Positions 42,380 to 51,526 of a stretch of 64,000 bases of DNA are shown here, one piece after another. The translations under genes were made by a program, and so were the position numbers. The stretch is from Chloroflexota bacterium. Lineage in GTDB: Bacteria > Chloroflexota > Dehalococcoidia > Lucifugimonadales > UBA3495. The notes beneath the pieces are model-generated. The model did no database searches, was not told where the DNA came from, and was given only the letters and a program-made list of their open reading frames with translations. The stretch spans positions 1 to 64,000 of the forward strand of contig JAPOQH010000020.1 in assembly GCA_026710825.1 (NCBI GenBank), read 5' to 3'. Numbering within the stretch: the stretch's first letter is position 1; every line of letters starts with the position of its first letter.

Positions 42380-44230
42380 GTGCTGATGACCTCAATACCT
42401 TTGATAGACGACAAATTTGACGGTACCCCGTCCACCGTGTCGCCCGTTTCCATTCACCCCGGGGGTAATCGCCCCCGCCGCGTCATGATGGTTCAGCCGG
42501 CGTCCGCTGGCGGAAACTTCGAATACATCGCGATCCCTCGCCAGGGCATGCTGTTCTTATCTGGAGCCCTGGCCCAATGGGACGGCCCTTACATCTATGA
42601 ACGGGACATCTGGTTCGAGGACCGGCTGGGTCGTATGGATCCGGATAAGGATCTCGACGGTGTGGACGTTCTCATGATCACCGCGTTGATCAACGAAAGC
42701 CCTCGGGGATACGAAATTGCGCGTCAAGCCCGCCAATTCCACCCTGATCTCGTCATATTGGGTGGCGGACCTCAGATGAGCCCATTGGCCGAAGAGGCAT
42801 TCGCCAGGGGCCAGTTCGACGTCATCGTGAATCGCGAAGGCGAGGACATCATAGGCCAACTGTGCGATATCCTCCTCACGTGGCGCGATGACCGGAAATT
42901 CCAATACCTCGAACGGGTCGCCGGCATCTCGTTCATGCGCGACGGTCATGTGGTCGCGACTCGCCGCAAGGGTTTGGTGGCCCCCGATTTCGTCGAACTC
43001 CCTGACTATCGTTCCATACGAGGACTCTCTCCTGGCAACCCCATGGCCGGGGCAGTCCTTGAAACCGTGCGCGGATGCACTGAAAACTGCTCATATTGCC
43101 AGGTTATCCAGCAATTCCTGGGCTACCGCCTGGTCAGCAGGGAAACCGAATCCAAACGTTTGGAGCAGCTGGAAGATCTGGCCGCCGATGGCCTGATTCA
43201 CACCGGCCGCAACGGCAAGTTCAACGTCTTTATCTCTGACGACTTGCACACCCCACCGCTGCGTGCAGTCAAGTTCAGGAACGAGAGGTTGGAACGCCTG
43301 CAAAGTTGGCGTGGCCGCACCGATTCCATGAACATGATCTGTCAGGCCCGAGCAGAAATCGGCCAGGACGATGAGCTGGCAGATGCCCTCCTCGCCGCCA
43401 ACGTGAAGATGCTCTACCTGGGCGTCGAGTCCAACAACGCCGAAAGCTTGGCGGCCGTCCGTAAACGGCAGGAACCCGGCCAGATGGAACGTGACCTAGT
43501 CCATCTCAATAAAAAGGGCTTTTCCGTCGTTGCAATGACCATCATCGGTCTGCCCTACGACACCGAGGAATCGATCATGCAGCTTGCGGACTGGGTGACT
43601 CAGCATAGTCGCTACCAGACCGCCAACCTACTGACGCCTTTGCCAGCCACCTCCAACTGGAGTCTCAAGCCGCTTAACGGCGATGGCCAGCCGTTGGAAG
43701 AAGGCGAAATGCGTCCTTACGAGTTGTACACGGGTCGCCAGTTCGTCCATGAGGATGAACGCTGGACCATGGCCGAAAGTCGGGAACTTTTCGATAAGTA
43801 CAATTCCAAGCTCACTTCCATCGATAATCTGTACGGGCGGATTTTCCGAATCCTCGGGAATTACCGTATGCGCCAGGCGCGCAGCGTCCAGGATCTCTCC
43901 GAGACCACCGAGATCATGAGAACTTGGTCCCATCAGGCACAACAGACTGGCAAAGAATTTGGAGAGAACCTCCACGCCAAGGTTACTGAGATGGCGGAAA
44001 CCCTTCGCACTGTCAGTCAGCCATTGTCCAACATGGGCTCGGATTTCATGGAAACTTTGCGCAGCCGGATTAACGAAAGTTCGGAAGCGTTGCGGACTTA
44101 TTCCGAGCGTGCCGACTCCGGTAGCAAGGATGTCGCGGCCAATATTTCCACCCGTGTCAATGAAGTAACTGAAATGCTGAATGGAGTCCTTGACGCTAAC
44201 CAGCGACGCAATGCCAATCGGGCTCGCTAG
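42380..44230 (+). CDS. B12-binding-type radical SAM protein
   Basis: 616 aa from GTG 42380 (AGGAG 5 nt upstream); ATG 42386 is the alternative. A cobalamin-binding-type N-terminal domain (VLMITALINESPRGYEIARQ, DLVILGGGPQMSP) precedes the radical SAM CxxxCxxC motif RGCTENCSYCQV, first Cys near residue 233. The B12 DxHxxG motif is absent. The last 130 residues are Ala/Ser/Thr/Glu-rich and amphipathic, like a coiled coil. It is followed one base later by fabF, so may modify a lipid or acyl product. Substrate unknown. Confidence 0.82.
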   Translation: MLMTSIPLIDDKFDGTPSTVSPVSIHPGGNRPRRVMMVQPASAGGNFEYIAIPRQGMLFLSGALAQWDGPYIYERDIWFEDRLGRMDPDKDLDGVDVLMITALINESPRGYEIARQARQFHPDLVILGGGPQMSPLAEEAFARGQFDVIVNREGEDIIGQLCDILLTWRDDRKFQYLERVAGISFMRDGHVVATRRKGLVAPDFVELPDYRSIRGLSPGNPMAGAVLETVRGCTENCSYCQVIQQFLGYRLVSRETESKRLEQLEDLAADGLIHTGRNGKFNVFISDDLHTPPLRAVKFRNERLERLQSWRGRTDSMNMICQARAEIGQDDELADALLAANVKMLYLGVESNNAESLAAVRKRQEPGQMERDLVHLNKKGFSVVAMTIIGLPYDTEESIMQLADWVTQHSRYQTANLLTPLPATSNWSLKPLNGDGQPLEEGEMRPYELYTGRQFVHEDERWTMAESRELFDKYNSKLTSIDNLYGRIFRILGNYRMRQARSVQDLSETTEIMRTWSHQAQQTGKEFGENLHAKVTEMAETLRTVSQPLSNMGSDFMETLRSRINESSEALRTYSERADSGSKDVAANISTRVNEVTEMLNGVLDANQRRNANRAR

Positions 44231-44231
44231 G

Positions 44232-45491
44232 ATGGTCAACAACGGTTCGTCCGCTCAGAAGGTCGTCGTCACAGGTTTGGGGATGGTCAGCCCGCTGGGG
44301 CTGACCGTCCTCGACAGTTGGGATGCGGTGGTCGCCGGAAAGTCTGGCATAGACTACATCACCCGTTTCGACGCCGAATCCTTTGACACCCGATTCGCTG
44401 CCGAGGTCAAGGGATTCGATCCCGAAAACTATCTGGATCGTAAAGACGCCCGCCGCATGGACCGGTTCGCTCAGTTCGCTGCCGTCGCTGCTCAGGAAGC
44501 CTGCCGACAGGCTGAATTGGAACCACGTGAAATGGATCGCTACAGCGTCCACGTCGTGGTGGGCAGCGGGATAGGAGGCCTCAGTACTCTTACCGAACAG
44601 CATCAGGTGCTGTTGGACCGGGGCCCACGCCGCGTATCGCCCTTTTTGATCCCTATGATGTTGGCCGATATGGGATCCGCTCAGGTTTCTATGGTTACTG
44701 GTGCGATGGGGGCCAACTATTGCATCACGTCTTCATGCAGTAGCGGGGCGGACGCCATCGGCGCTGGTTGGGAACTTATCAGTAACGGCCGTGCCGACGT
44801 TGTTCTGGCCGGCGGCGCCGAAGCGCCCATCACTCCGCTGGGCGTGGCCGGATTCAATGCCCTCCGTGCTCTTTCGCGGCAAAACGATAGCCCTCAGCGC
44901 GCCAGTCAGCCATTCAACCGCACCCGCGATGGTTTCGTGTTGGCGGAAGGCGCAGCCGTGTTGGTGTTGGAAAGCGCGGATCACGCGGCTGCCAGGGGCG
45001 CCCGACCCCTCGCGGAATTGCGGGGCTATGCCGCCACCAGCGACTCCCATCATCTGACCGAACCTAATCCGACCGGGCAGAGCGCCGCGGCCGCGGTCAA
45101 CGCCGCGTTGGACGTTGCCGAACTCTCGCCGTCGGACGTCGATTACCTCAACGCCCACGGCACCTCCACACCCTTGAATGACTGGCATGAAACCAAGGCG
45201 TTGAAACTGGCTTTGGGAGACGAGGCATACCGCATCCCGGTTAGCAGCACCAAGAGCATGACCGGCCATCTGTTGGGAGCCGGGGGCGCCTTGGAAGCGG
45301 CTCTCTGCACCGTCGCCTTGCGCGAAGGCATAATGCCACCAACCATCAACTTGGATGATCCGGACGACGATTGCGATCTGGACTACGTTCCCAACGAAGC
45401 CCGGCATGCCGGACTCAACGTGGTCTTGAGTAACTCGTTTGGCTTCGGTGGCCATAACTCGGTAATAGTGCTTACTCGCGCCGAGTTGTGA
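44232..45491 (+). CDS. fabF: Beta-ketoacyl-ACP synthase II (copy 1)
   Basis: 419 aa. KVVVTGLGMVSPLG at the N terminus, nucleophile Cys in ITSSCSSGADAIG, NAHGTSTPLND and KSMTGHLLGAGG give the Cys-His-His triad; SFGFGGHNS is the gate. The ATG lies one base after the radical SAM stop. It condenses malonyl-ACP with acyl-ACP in fatty acid synthesis. A second copy lies at 53888. Confidence 0.93.
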   Translation: MVNNGSSAQKVVVTGLGMVSPLGLTVLDSWDAVVAGKSGIDYITRFDAESFDTRFAAEVKGFDPENYLDRKDARRMDRFAQFAAVAAQEACRQAELEPREMDRYSVHVVVGSGIGGLSTLTEQHQVLLDRGPRRVSPFLIPMMLADMGSAQVSMVTGAMGANYCITSSCSSGADAIGAGWELISNGRADVVLAGGAEAPITPLGVAGFNALRALSRQNDSPQRASQPFNRTRDGFVLAEGAAVLVLESADHAAARGARPLAELRGYAATSDSHHLTEPNPTGQSAAAAVNAALDVAELSPSDVDYLNAHGTSTPLNDWHETKALKLALGDEAYRIPVSSTKSMTGHLLGAGGALEAALCTVALREGIMPPTINLDDPDDDCDLDYVPNEARHAGLNVVLSNSFGFGGHNSVIVLTRAEL

Positions 45492-47185
45492 CTGCGTCGA
45501 CCCCCGCCCCGCCGCCAAAAAGGTGGTTGCCGCCTCCGCCCGTGGACGGGCACAGGCTCCGCCCAGACTTTCCGGGTCCGGCTGTGCAATTGCTGTTGTC
45601 CAGAGGCATCGGTACTTCGCAGGCTTTTGATCAGTTCCTCCACCCTAAGGGCTTGCCCTACCCGGCTGAACTGCTGTCGGGAATCGAGTCCGCGGTTCCT
45701 CGATTGGTCCGTGCCGCCCAGTCTGGCGAAACCGTGGCGGTTTTCGGCGATTTCGACGTCGATGGAATCACAGGAACTGCAATCCTGACGGAGACTCTCA
45801 CCGTGCTGGGCGCGAACGTCATCCCGTATCTGCCACACCCTGTGGCGGAAGGTCACGGGATGACCGCCTCCGCGATCGACAAACTGATTTCCCAGGGAGC
45901 CACCCTGATCGTAACCGTCGATTGCGGTATCAGCGACTCTGACGCGGTTGGGTTTGCACGACGTTCCGGCGCCGATGTCATCATCACAGATCATCACACG
46001 CCCTCCGCAGAACGTCCGGATGCGATCGCCATCGTAAATCCCCGGATGCAGGGCAACGTCTATCCATTCCCCGAACTCTGCGGCGCCGGCATCGCTTACA
46101 AGCTTGCCATTGCGCTGTTGGATTCTGCTGGGAAACCGCCCGACGCCTCCCTGGTGGAACTGGCTGCCCTCGGCACCGTGGCCGATCTGGTCCCGTTGCG
46201 AGACGAAAACCGTTATTTGGTCCAGCAGGGTTTGGCTTCCTTGAGCCGTACTCAACGTCCAGGATTGAAGGCTTTACTCCGTAGAGTCAATCTTGAAGGC
46301 CAACCGATCCGCGCCGAGGATATCGCATTCCGGATCGCGCCACGCCTCAACTCCTCGGGACGTATGGCCCATCCAGAAACGTCTCTCCGGTTGTTGCTCA
46401 CGCGGGATCAGCGGGAAGCCGACCGGCTGGCTACCCAACTCGAACAATACAACACGCAGAGAAGGGATTTGACCTCCGCCGCATGCGAAATTGCGGTCGG
46501 TCGCGTTTTTGACCTCGGCAGAGTTCCCTCAATCATTGTGATCCACGATGAAGCGTTCACTCCTGGTATCAACGGTCTGGTTGCCAGCCGGCTGGCGGAG
46601 ACTTTCAACCGCCCAGCCGTGGCCCTGGCGCGAGCCGATGATCAACACTTGGTAGCAAGCGCGCGCAGCCCGGGCACTGTGAACCTCATCGAAACGATCA
46701 CGCAGTGCTCCGACTTGCTGGTTCGCTATGGTGGCCACGCCGCCGCCGCTGGATTCACCATACGCGGCGAAGATTTCGATGCCGTTGCCACACGCCTCCA
46801 AGGCATCGCGGCCGCAGCAATCGGATTGTTCGAACCTGAGCCTACGTTGGAGATCCATGCTGAGGGTACGCTTGACCAACTGTTGAGCCCGGATTTGGCT
46901 CGCCTCTGCGCCCAATTGGAACCCTTTGGGAAAGAAAACCCGACCCCGTTATTCCTGACCCGCCGAGCCCAAGTCTCCAACTGGGGATACGTGGGCGCGC
47001 GGGGCCAGCACCTTAAATTGAACGTGGTCAGTGGCGGACGTTCCGTCGATGCTTTGTCCTGGAATCACCCGTCGGATTGGGCTGGCTATTCCACGGTAGA
47101 CTTGGTTTTCAAACTCGCCGAGGATCGCTATCGGGGAGAAAGCAGGACATACCTGCGCATCGAGGATCTACGCCCCGCCGTTTAG
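45488..47185 (+). CDS. recJ: Single-stranded-DNA-specific exonuclease RecJ
   Basis: 565 aa, GTG start overlapping the fabF stop by 4 nt. DHH phosphoesterase motifs in order: VAVFGDFDVDGITGT, TVDCGISDSDAV and VIITDHHTPS, then a DHHA1 segment with RYGGHAAAAGFTIRG. 5'-3' exonuclease for recombination and mismatch repair. The operon with fabF and radical SAM is unexpected. Confidence 0.94.
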   Translation: MTASTPAPPPKRWLPPPPVDGHRLRPDFPGPAVQLLLSRGIGTSQAFDQFLHPKGLPYPAELLSGIESAVPRLVRAAQSGETVAVFGDFDVDGITGTAILTETLTVLGANVIPYLPHPVAEGHGMTASAIDKLISQGATLIVTVDCGISDSDAVGFARRSGADVIITDHHTPSAERPDAIAIVNPRMQGNVYPFPELCGAGIAYKLAIALLDSAGKPPDASLVELAALGTVADLVPLRDENRYLVQQGLASLSRTQRPGLKALLRRVNLEGQPIRAEDIAFRIAPRLNSSGRMAHPETSLRLLLTRDQREADRLATQLEQYNTQRRDLTSAACEIAVGRVFDLGRVPSIIVIHDEAFTPGINGLVASRLAETFNRPAVALARADDQHLVASARSPGTVNLIETITQCSDLLVRYGGHAAAAGFTIRGEDFDAVATRLQGIAAAAIGLFEPEPTLEIHAEGTLDQLLSPDLARLCAQLEPFGKENPTPLFLTRRAQVSNWGYVGARGQHLKLNVVSGGRSVDALSWNHPSDWAGYSTVDLVFKLAEDRYRGESRTYLRIEDLRPAV

Positions 47186-47312
47186 CTGTCCCGGGATTCT
47201 GAATCCCCACTGGGTCCGGGCACGGGAGCATGACAACATCCCCACCCGTAGCTTGGTGCCTGTATTGGCGCGGTGCTCATGGTCCCTGCGACTGGGATCC
47301 TGAGATTCACGC

Positions 47313-48212
47313 CTAATTGCGATCGCGGGAGCCTTCCGTCCGGGCTGGTGGGCGTACCAGCCGCGCCCTGTAGATCAACAACGGCACCGTTACCAGCATG
47401 ATCACCAACGCCACCAGTTGCGCTTCGTTGAATCCGAACACGTAGGTATTTTGCTCTTCGCGTACAAACGAGATGAAAAATCTCCCTGCGGAGTATCCCG
47501 CAAAGAACAGGGCGAACAGCATACCGCGAGGCTGTATTCGGTCCCTGAGCAGCCAGAGGACTCCCGCCCATGCCAGGCAGAAGATCAACTCGTATGCTAC
47601 CGCCGGGTGAGACGCCGGTCTTCCGTATCCGAAACTGTCCGGATCTGTGTAAACCCAACCCCATGGCAGGTTGGTGAAACTCGACCAGTGCTCGCCGTTG
47701 ATAACATCGCCAATTCTCCCGATTGCCAGGGCGATGAGCAGAGGAGGGGAAGCTATATCTGCCAGGTGAGCGACGGAAGGGATCTGTGGGAAAGGACGGT
47801 GCATCCCGGTCCACCGGAGCGCTGCGTTGTCGCAAACGCGTTGCAACCAGTAAGCGTTACGCACCGTGATGTAGGTGGCGCCGCCCGCGAACCCTCCCAG
47901 GTACGCGCCAAAAATGGCAATCCCGCCATTCCAGAATTGTATGATTCTCACCGGGTCGTACTGATAGATGTCGTCCCAGAAATCGATCACGTGCAATACG
48001 CGCGCGCCGACGATCCCGCCGATTATGCACCACGTCGACACCGACAGGATGGCGTCGCCGTCCAGTCCATCGCGACGTCCCCAGCGCCACGTGAGATACA
48101 CAGCCACCGCCACCGCGACGAATGTGAAAAATCCGTGCCACGAAAGTATGAAGCCCGCTGTTCGGATGAGGTCCGGATCGAAAGGTATGCTAATTGTCGC
48201 GAGTATGTCCAT
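47313..48212 (-). CDS. lgt: Prolipoprotein diacylglyceryl transferase
   Basis: 299 aa with seven helices. NGGIAIFGAYLGGFAGG and the catalytic-Arg segment AIGRIGDVINGEHW are the Lgt motifs; SHPAVAYELIF matches HPSQLYE. It attaches diacylglycerol to lipobox cysteines, as in the propeller lipoprotein at 10735. Confidence 0.95.
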   Translation of the reverse strand: MDILATISIPFDPDLIRTAGFILSWHGFFTFVAVAVAVYLTWRWGRRDGLDGDAILSVSTWCIIGGIVGARVLHVIDFWDDIYQYDPVRIIQFWNGGIAIFGAYLGGFAGGATYITVRNAYWLQRVCDNAALRWTGMHRPFPQIPSVAHLADIASPPLLIALAIGRIGDVINGEHWSSFTNLPWGWVYTDPDSFGYGRPASHPAVAYELIFCLAWAGVLWLLRDRIQPRGMLFALFFAGYSAGRFFISFVREEQNTYVFGFNEAQLVALVIMLVTVPLLIYRARLVRPPARTEGSRDRN

Positions 48213-48245
48213 GCAAATCGGTTCCCTGAAAATTTGGCTTGCCTA

Positions 48246-49121
48246 TTATACGGCCTGCATCGCATTTGTCGTTCGCGTCAAAAACACCTTGGCGCCCGAA
48301 TCTCTTAGCGCCTCAGCGACTTTGTCGTGTTCCTCTTCGTCTGATGGCATGCAGAAAAAGGTCGGTCCTGCTCCGGATAAGCAGGGCGCATGCTCCGCGA
48401 TTGCAGCCGTTGCCTGCCATACGTCGGAGATTCCTGGATAGATTTCCAGGGCTGCCCGCGCAAAAACGTTGTGGCACAAATCGCTGGTGATCGTTCCCGC
48501 AGCAAGTTCGTTGGAGCCCGCCAATCCGTGCGTATGCATACCGTCCGAATAGTCTCGTGGCGTCAACGAAGCGTACATCGTTGGGGTTTTCTTGGAGATA
48601 CTCTCCGCGGGCGTGACCAGCAAGACCGGCAGCCCGCCCCTGGAAGTCATCTGCTTTAGCACGTCACCGCGCCCGGTGCCCGACGCGGCTCCCCCTTCTA
48701 CCAAAAAAGGCACGTCTGACCCCAGGCTCGCCGCTACGGACCGCAATTGTTCGTTCGTCAAACCCAGATGCCAGAGATGGTTCAGCCCACGCAGTGCTGC
48801 GGCCGCGTCCGCCGAACCTCCCCCTAGACCTGCCGCCGTTGGGATGCGCTTGTTTACCCGGATCCGCCCTTTCGGTTCGATCCCGCCATACGCCGCCAAT
48901 GCAACTGCCGCATCCCACACGATGTTGTGGTCTCCCGACAAATCGGGGTCGTCGCACAGCACTTCCAATTGGTTGGCAGGCGATATCATCAGCTCGTCGG
49001 CAAGGTCCACGGTTTGCATTATCGTGCATATTTCGTGATAGCCATCGTCGCGCTTCCCAAGCACCTCGAGCGACAGGTTGATCTTGGCGTAAGCCGGCAA
49101 CCGTAAAAACTCGGTTCCCAT
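48246..49121 (-). CDS. ispE: 4-diphosphocytidyl-2-C-methyl-D-erythritol kinase
   Basis: 291 aa from ATG 49121, which overlaps the rsmA stop by one base (TGATG); the longer frame would begin inside rsmA. GHMP kinase: PAYAKINLSLEVLGKRDDGYHE and PTAAGLGGGSADAAAAL, the ATP loop. SGAGPTFFC is motif 3. MEP isoprenoid pathway. Confidence 0.95.
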   Translation of the reverse strand: MGTEFLRLPAYAKINLSLEVLGKRDDGYHEICTIMQTVDLADELMISPANQLEVLCDDPDLSGDHNIVWDAAVALAAYGGIEPKGRIRVNKRIPTAAGLGGGSADAAAALRGLNHLWHLGLTNEQLRSVAASLGSDVPFLVEGGAASGTGRGDVLKQMTSRGGLPVLLVTPAESISKKTPTMYASLTPRDYSDGMHTHGLAGSNELAAGTITSDLCHNVFARAALEIYPGISDVWQATAAIAEHAPCLSGAGPTFFCMPSDEEEHDKVAEALRDSGAKVFLTRTTNAMQAV

Positions 49122-49960
49122 CAACGATCCCGGTTTCGAGACACATCCGCCGGCCAGGCGCTGTCCAGCAACCCCCACTCTTCGATGGACAGCGTGGCCG
49201 GCCGTCGCTTGCAGTCGATCGCGACCTGGTCCAGAACGCCCTCAACCACCTCGGCGGATGCGCCGGACCCCTGCATCAGCGAATTGCGCAACTGTTTCCT
49301 CGGCGCCGCAAACCCGGCCCGTACCAGCTCAAAAAACCGTTCGTCGTCGCGCACGCCAACCGACCGTTCTGTCCGGACATCCAGCTTGACCACCGTCGAT
49401 GAGACTTTAGGTGGCGGTCGGAACGCTCTTGGCGGGACGTGTGTTACGGTCGATGCGCGCGCGTAAAATTGCGTCGCCACAGACATGAGGGTCATGCGCC
49501 CGGGCTTCGCGGTCATCGCTTCTCCCACCTCTCGCTGTACCATAACCACCATCAGCGTCGGACCGTCTTCCGATTCCAGAAAACGTCGCATTATCGGCGC
49601 CGCGGCATAGTAGGGCAGGTTGGCAACCAGTTTGTATGCAGCCCCGTCGGACAGTGCCGAAATTGCAACATCCCGCGCGTCTGCGTTGATCACGGTCAGG
49701 TTTGGGGGATCACCCAGCCTACCCGGCAATTCTGACGCTAACCGTTGGTCCAACTCAACCGCTACCACCGTGCCCGAACGTTCCACCAGTCGCCTGGTCA
49801 AGATGCCTGTACCGGGCCCGACCTCCACCACGACATCGGTCTCTGTGGGTTCGGCGGCGGACACGATGCGGTTGGCGATGCGCGGATCGATCAGAAAATG
49901 CTGCCCCAACGATTTTCGGGGCTGACGCCTCGTCCGAGTCGGATTGGTCAAGGTGGACAT
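49121..49960 (-). CDS. rsmA: 16S rRNA dimethyladenosine transferase (KsgA)
   Basis: 279 aa from ATG 49960. SLGQHFLIDPRIANRIV, the SAM loop VEVGPGTGILTRRL and NLPYYAAAPI (NLPY catalytic motif) are canonical. Methylates the two adenines of the 3' 16S helix. It sits in front of ispE, a common neighbour. Confidence 0.95.
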   Translation of the reverse strand: MSTLTNPTRTRRQPRKSLGQHFLIDPRIANRIVSAAEPTETDVVVEVGPGTGILTRRLVERSGTVVAVELDQRLASELPGRLGDPPNLTVINADARDVAISALSDGAAYKLVANLPYYAAAPIMRRFLESEDGPTLMVVMVQREVGEAMTAKPGRMTLMSVATQFYARASTVTHVPPRAFRPPPKVSSTVVKLDVRTERSVGVRDDERFFELVRAGFAAPRKQLRNSLMQGSGASAEVVEGVLDQVAIDCKRRPATLSIEEWGLLDSAWPADVSRNRDR

Positions 49961-50029
49961 AAAAAACAAAAAGTGGCCGAGCACCTCCCTTTGACTGCAG
50001 CCTGGGGGCGTATCGTCGGGATTGGCTCA

Positions 50030-50154
50030 GGCCAGGCACTCCCACGGCACCCGCGGGACATCGCTTACCGTTGCTGCCGTCAAGCCCTGGCGGGGTTCAC
50101 GAGCCTGCGCCGCGTGGGACCCGGCCGTCAGCGCCATTCCCTGGGAAATTGGCC
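50030..50154 (-). ncRNA. ffs: Signal recognition particle RNA (small bacterial type)
   Basis: On the minus strand GAACCCCGCCAGGGCTTGAC followed by GGCAGCAACGGTAAGC is the domain IV signature: CAGG, a short stem (GCT/GGC), apical loop TGAC, then AGCA. The outer parts pair: GGCCA plus TTCCCA at the 5' end with TGGGAG and TGGCC at the 3' end, giving about 125 nt. UGAC replaces the commonest GGAA loop; this variant occurs in other bacteria. The exact ends are estimated from the pairing. Confidence 0.85.
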
Positions 50155-50188
50155 CTTGCGCCTTGCCGAGGGGAGGGATTCCACCCCG

Positions 50189-50341
50189 CTATGGCGGGTT
50201 GCGGGTATAGGGCACCGCCAGCTCCCCGTGTAGCACGACCACCAATTCATGGTATGCGGGCTTTGCCGAGGTGTCAATGAACAGTTCCGCACGCTCGAGC
50301 GTAAGCCGAACTTTTCCGAGTGATGGTCGTCCTGCCGTCAC
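50189..50341 (-). CDS. Possible 50-residue protein between monooxygenase 3 and the SRP RNA
   Basis: GTG 50341, 50 aa. LTLERAELFIDTSAKPAYHE followed by LVVVLHGELAVPY looks protein-like but matches nothing I know, and no downstream gene in the frame supports it. It lies just after the monooxygenase stop and could be a cotranscribed small gene or just an open frame. Confidence 0.25.
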   Translation of the reverse strand: MTAGRPSLGKVRLTLERAELFIDTSAKPAYHELVVVLHGELAVPYTRNPP

Positions 50342-50379
50342 GCAACCGCCCTTGGCGCCCTGCCTCAACCATCCCTCGC

Positions 50380-51345
50380 TTACTTCTGCCGGAAATGCGG
50401 GATGATGTCCTTGGCGATTACCTCCAGGTGTCTGCGCCGGTCCTCCCTCGGTGCCGCAATGCTGAAAACGATGTACCTGGCGCCCGCGTCGATGTACTCC
50501 TCGAGCCGTTCGATGCACATCTTCGGCGTTCCCAGAAGGCAATAGCGCCGCACGATGTTGATGAACTCTCCGCCGTATAGGTACTGGTTTCCCAGGGATT
50601 CAGCGGCTGTTCTCGCCGCCTGCTCTTCCGTTGGCGCCAGCGTGATGTAGGGAAAGAACGCCCACTGAAAATTGGACAAATCCCGCTGTTCTTCCCGTGC
50701 GAATTCGCCGATCTTGCCAACGCTCTCCCGGTAACGTTCCGGACTAAAAAAATAAGGCAGCCATCCGTCACCATACTTCACTGCCCGGCGCATCGCTGCG
50801 TCCCTCCGACCGGCCACCCAAACCGGGGGATGCGGTTTTTGTACCGGCTTCGGGTTGATTGCCGCTTCGTCCAGGGAGTAGTGCCTGCCCTTGATTGTCA
50901 CGTCGTTCTCGGTCCACAGCTTCCGGAGCGCATCGAGGCATTCGTCTGTCCGCCGGCCACGCTGGCGTATGTTTATGCCCGCGTTCTCGTATTCCATGGG
51001 GAACTCACCCCCCACACCGACACCCAGGGTGAGGCGCCCTCCGCACGCGATGTCCAGCGTAGCCGTCATCCTCGCCAGCACCAGAGGGTGGTAGAAAGGG
51101 GCCAGGGTCACCGAACTTACGACCCGCATTCGTTCGGTTGCGCCGGCCGCGACCGCAAGCAACGGTAGCGCCGCGTGCGTGGGGCCGGGCGGTCTGCCCC
51201 GCATAAAATGCTCACCGGCGCCCATGTATTCGAAGCCGAGTTCCTCCATCAATCGTGCTTGTTCTATGGTCCGATCCACTGGCAATGCGATGCTGGCGCC
51301 AAAGTGAAGCTCTTCGTTGTTGTTGGGTGAAGCGTGTGTCGACAT
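50380..51345 (-). CDS. LLM class flavin/F420-dependent oxidoreductase 3
   Basis: 321 aa from ATG 51345. ARLMEELGFEYMGAGEHFMRG, TLDIACGGRLTLGVGVGGE and PVQKPHPPVWVAGRRDAAMRRAVKYGDGW are typical of the short luciferase-like family, the type called F420-dependent in Actinobacteria. FMN or F420 cannot be decided by sequence. It has its own promoter and stands alone. Confidence 0.85.
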   Translation of the reverse strand: MSTHASPNNNEELHFGASIALPVDRTIEQARLMEELGFEYMGAGEHFMRGRPPGPTHAALPLLAVAAGATERMRVVSSVTLAPFYHPLVLARMTATLDIACGGRLTLGVGVGGEFPMEYENAGINIRQRGRRTDECLDALRKLWTENDVTIKGRHYSLDEAAINPKPVQKPHPPVWVAGRRDAAMRRAVKYGDGWLPYFFSPERYRESVGKIGEFAREEQRDLSNFQWAFFPYITLAPTEEQAARTAAESLGNQYLYGGEFINIVRRYCLLGTPKMCIERLEEYIDAGARYIVFSIAAPREDRRRHLEVIAKDIIPHFRQK

Positions 51346-51392
51346 GATCAACCTTGGGCCTATGGGTGTAACCGTGTGTTCAAATGGCCGCC

Positions 51393-51421
51393 ATTGTACG
51401 TTACGGTCGTTGGTCGGGCAA
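51393..51421 (-). promoter_or_regulatory. Promoter of monooxygenase 3
   Basis: Minus strand TTGCCC (51421-51416), 17-nt spacer, TACAAT (51398-51393). ATG 51345 lies 48 nt downstream. On the plus strand the region also contains TATACT (51473-51478), a -10 candidate for the NDUFA9-like gene. Confidence 0.6.
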
Positions 51422-51526
51422 AAGCGCGTGCAATGTGCATACGGGAAAAACCTCGCGTTTTCAGTGCGATGTTATACTTGAATCAGGGTCAACTGATCCC
51501 ATTCGAGGCCTTGGGTTGGAACTCAT

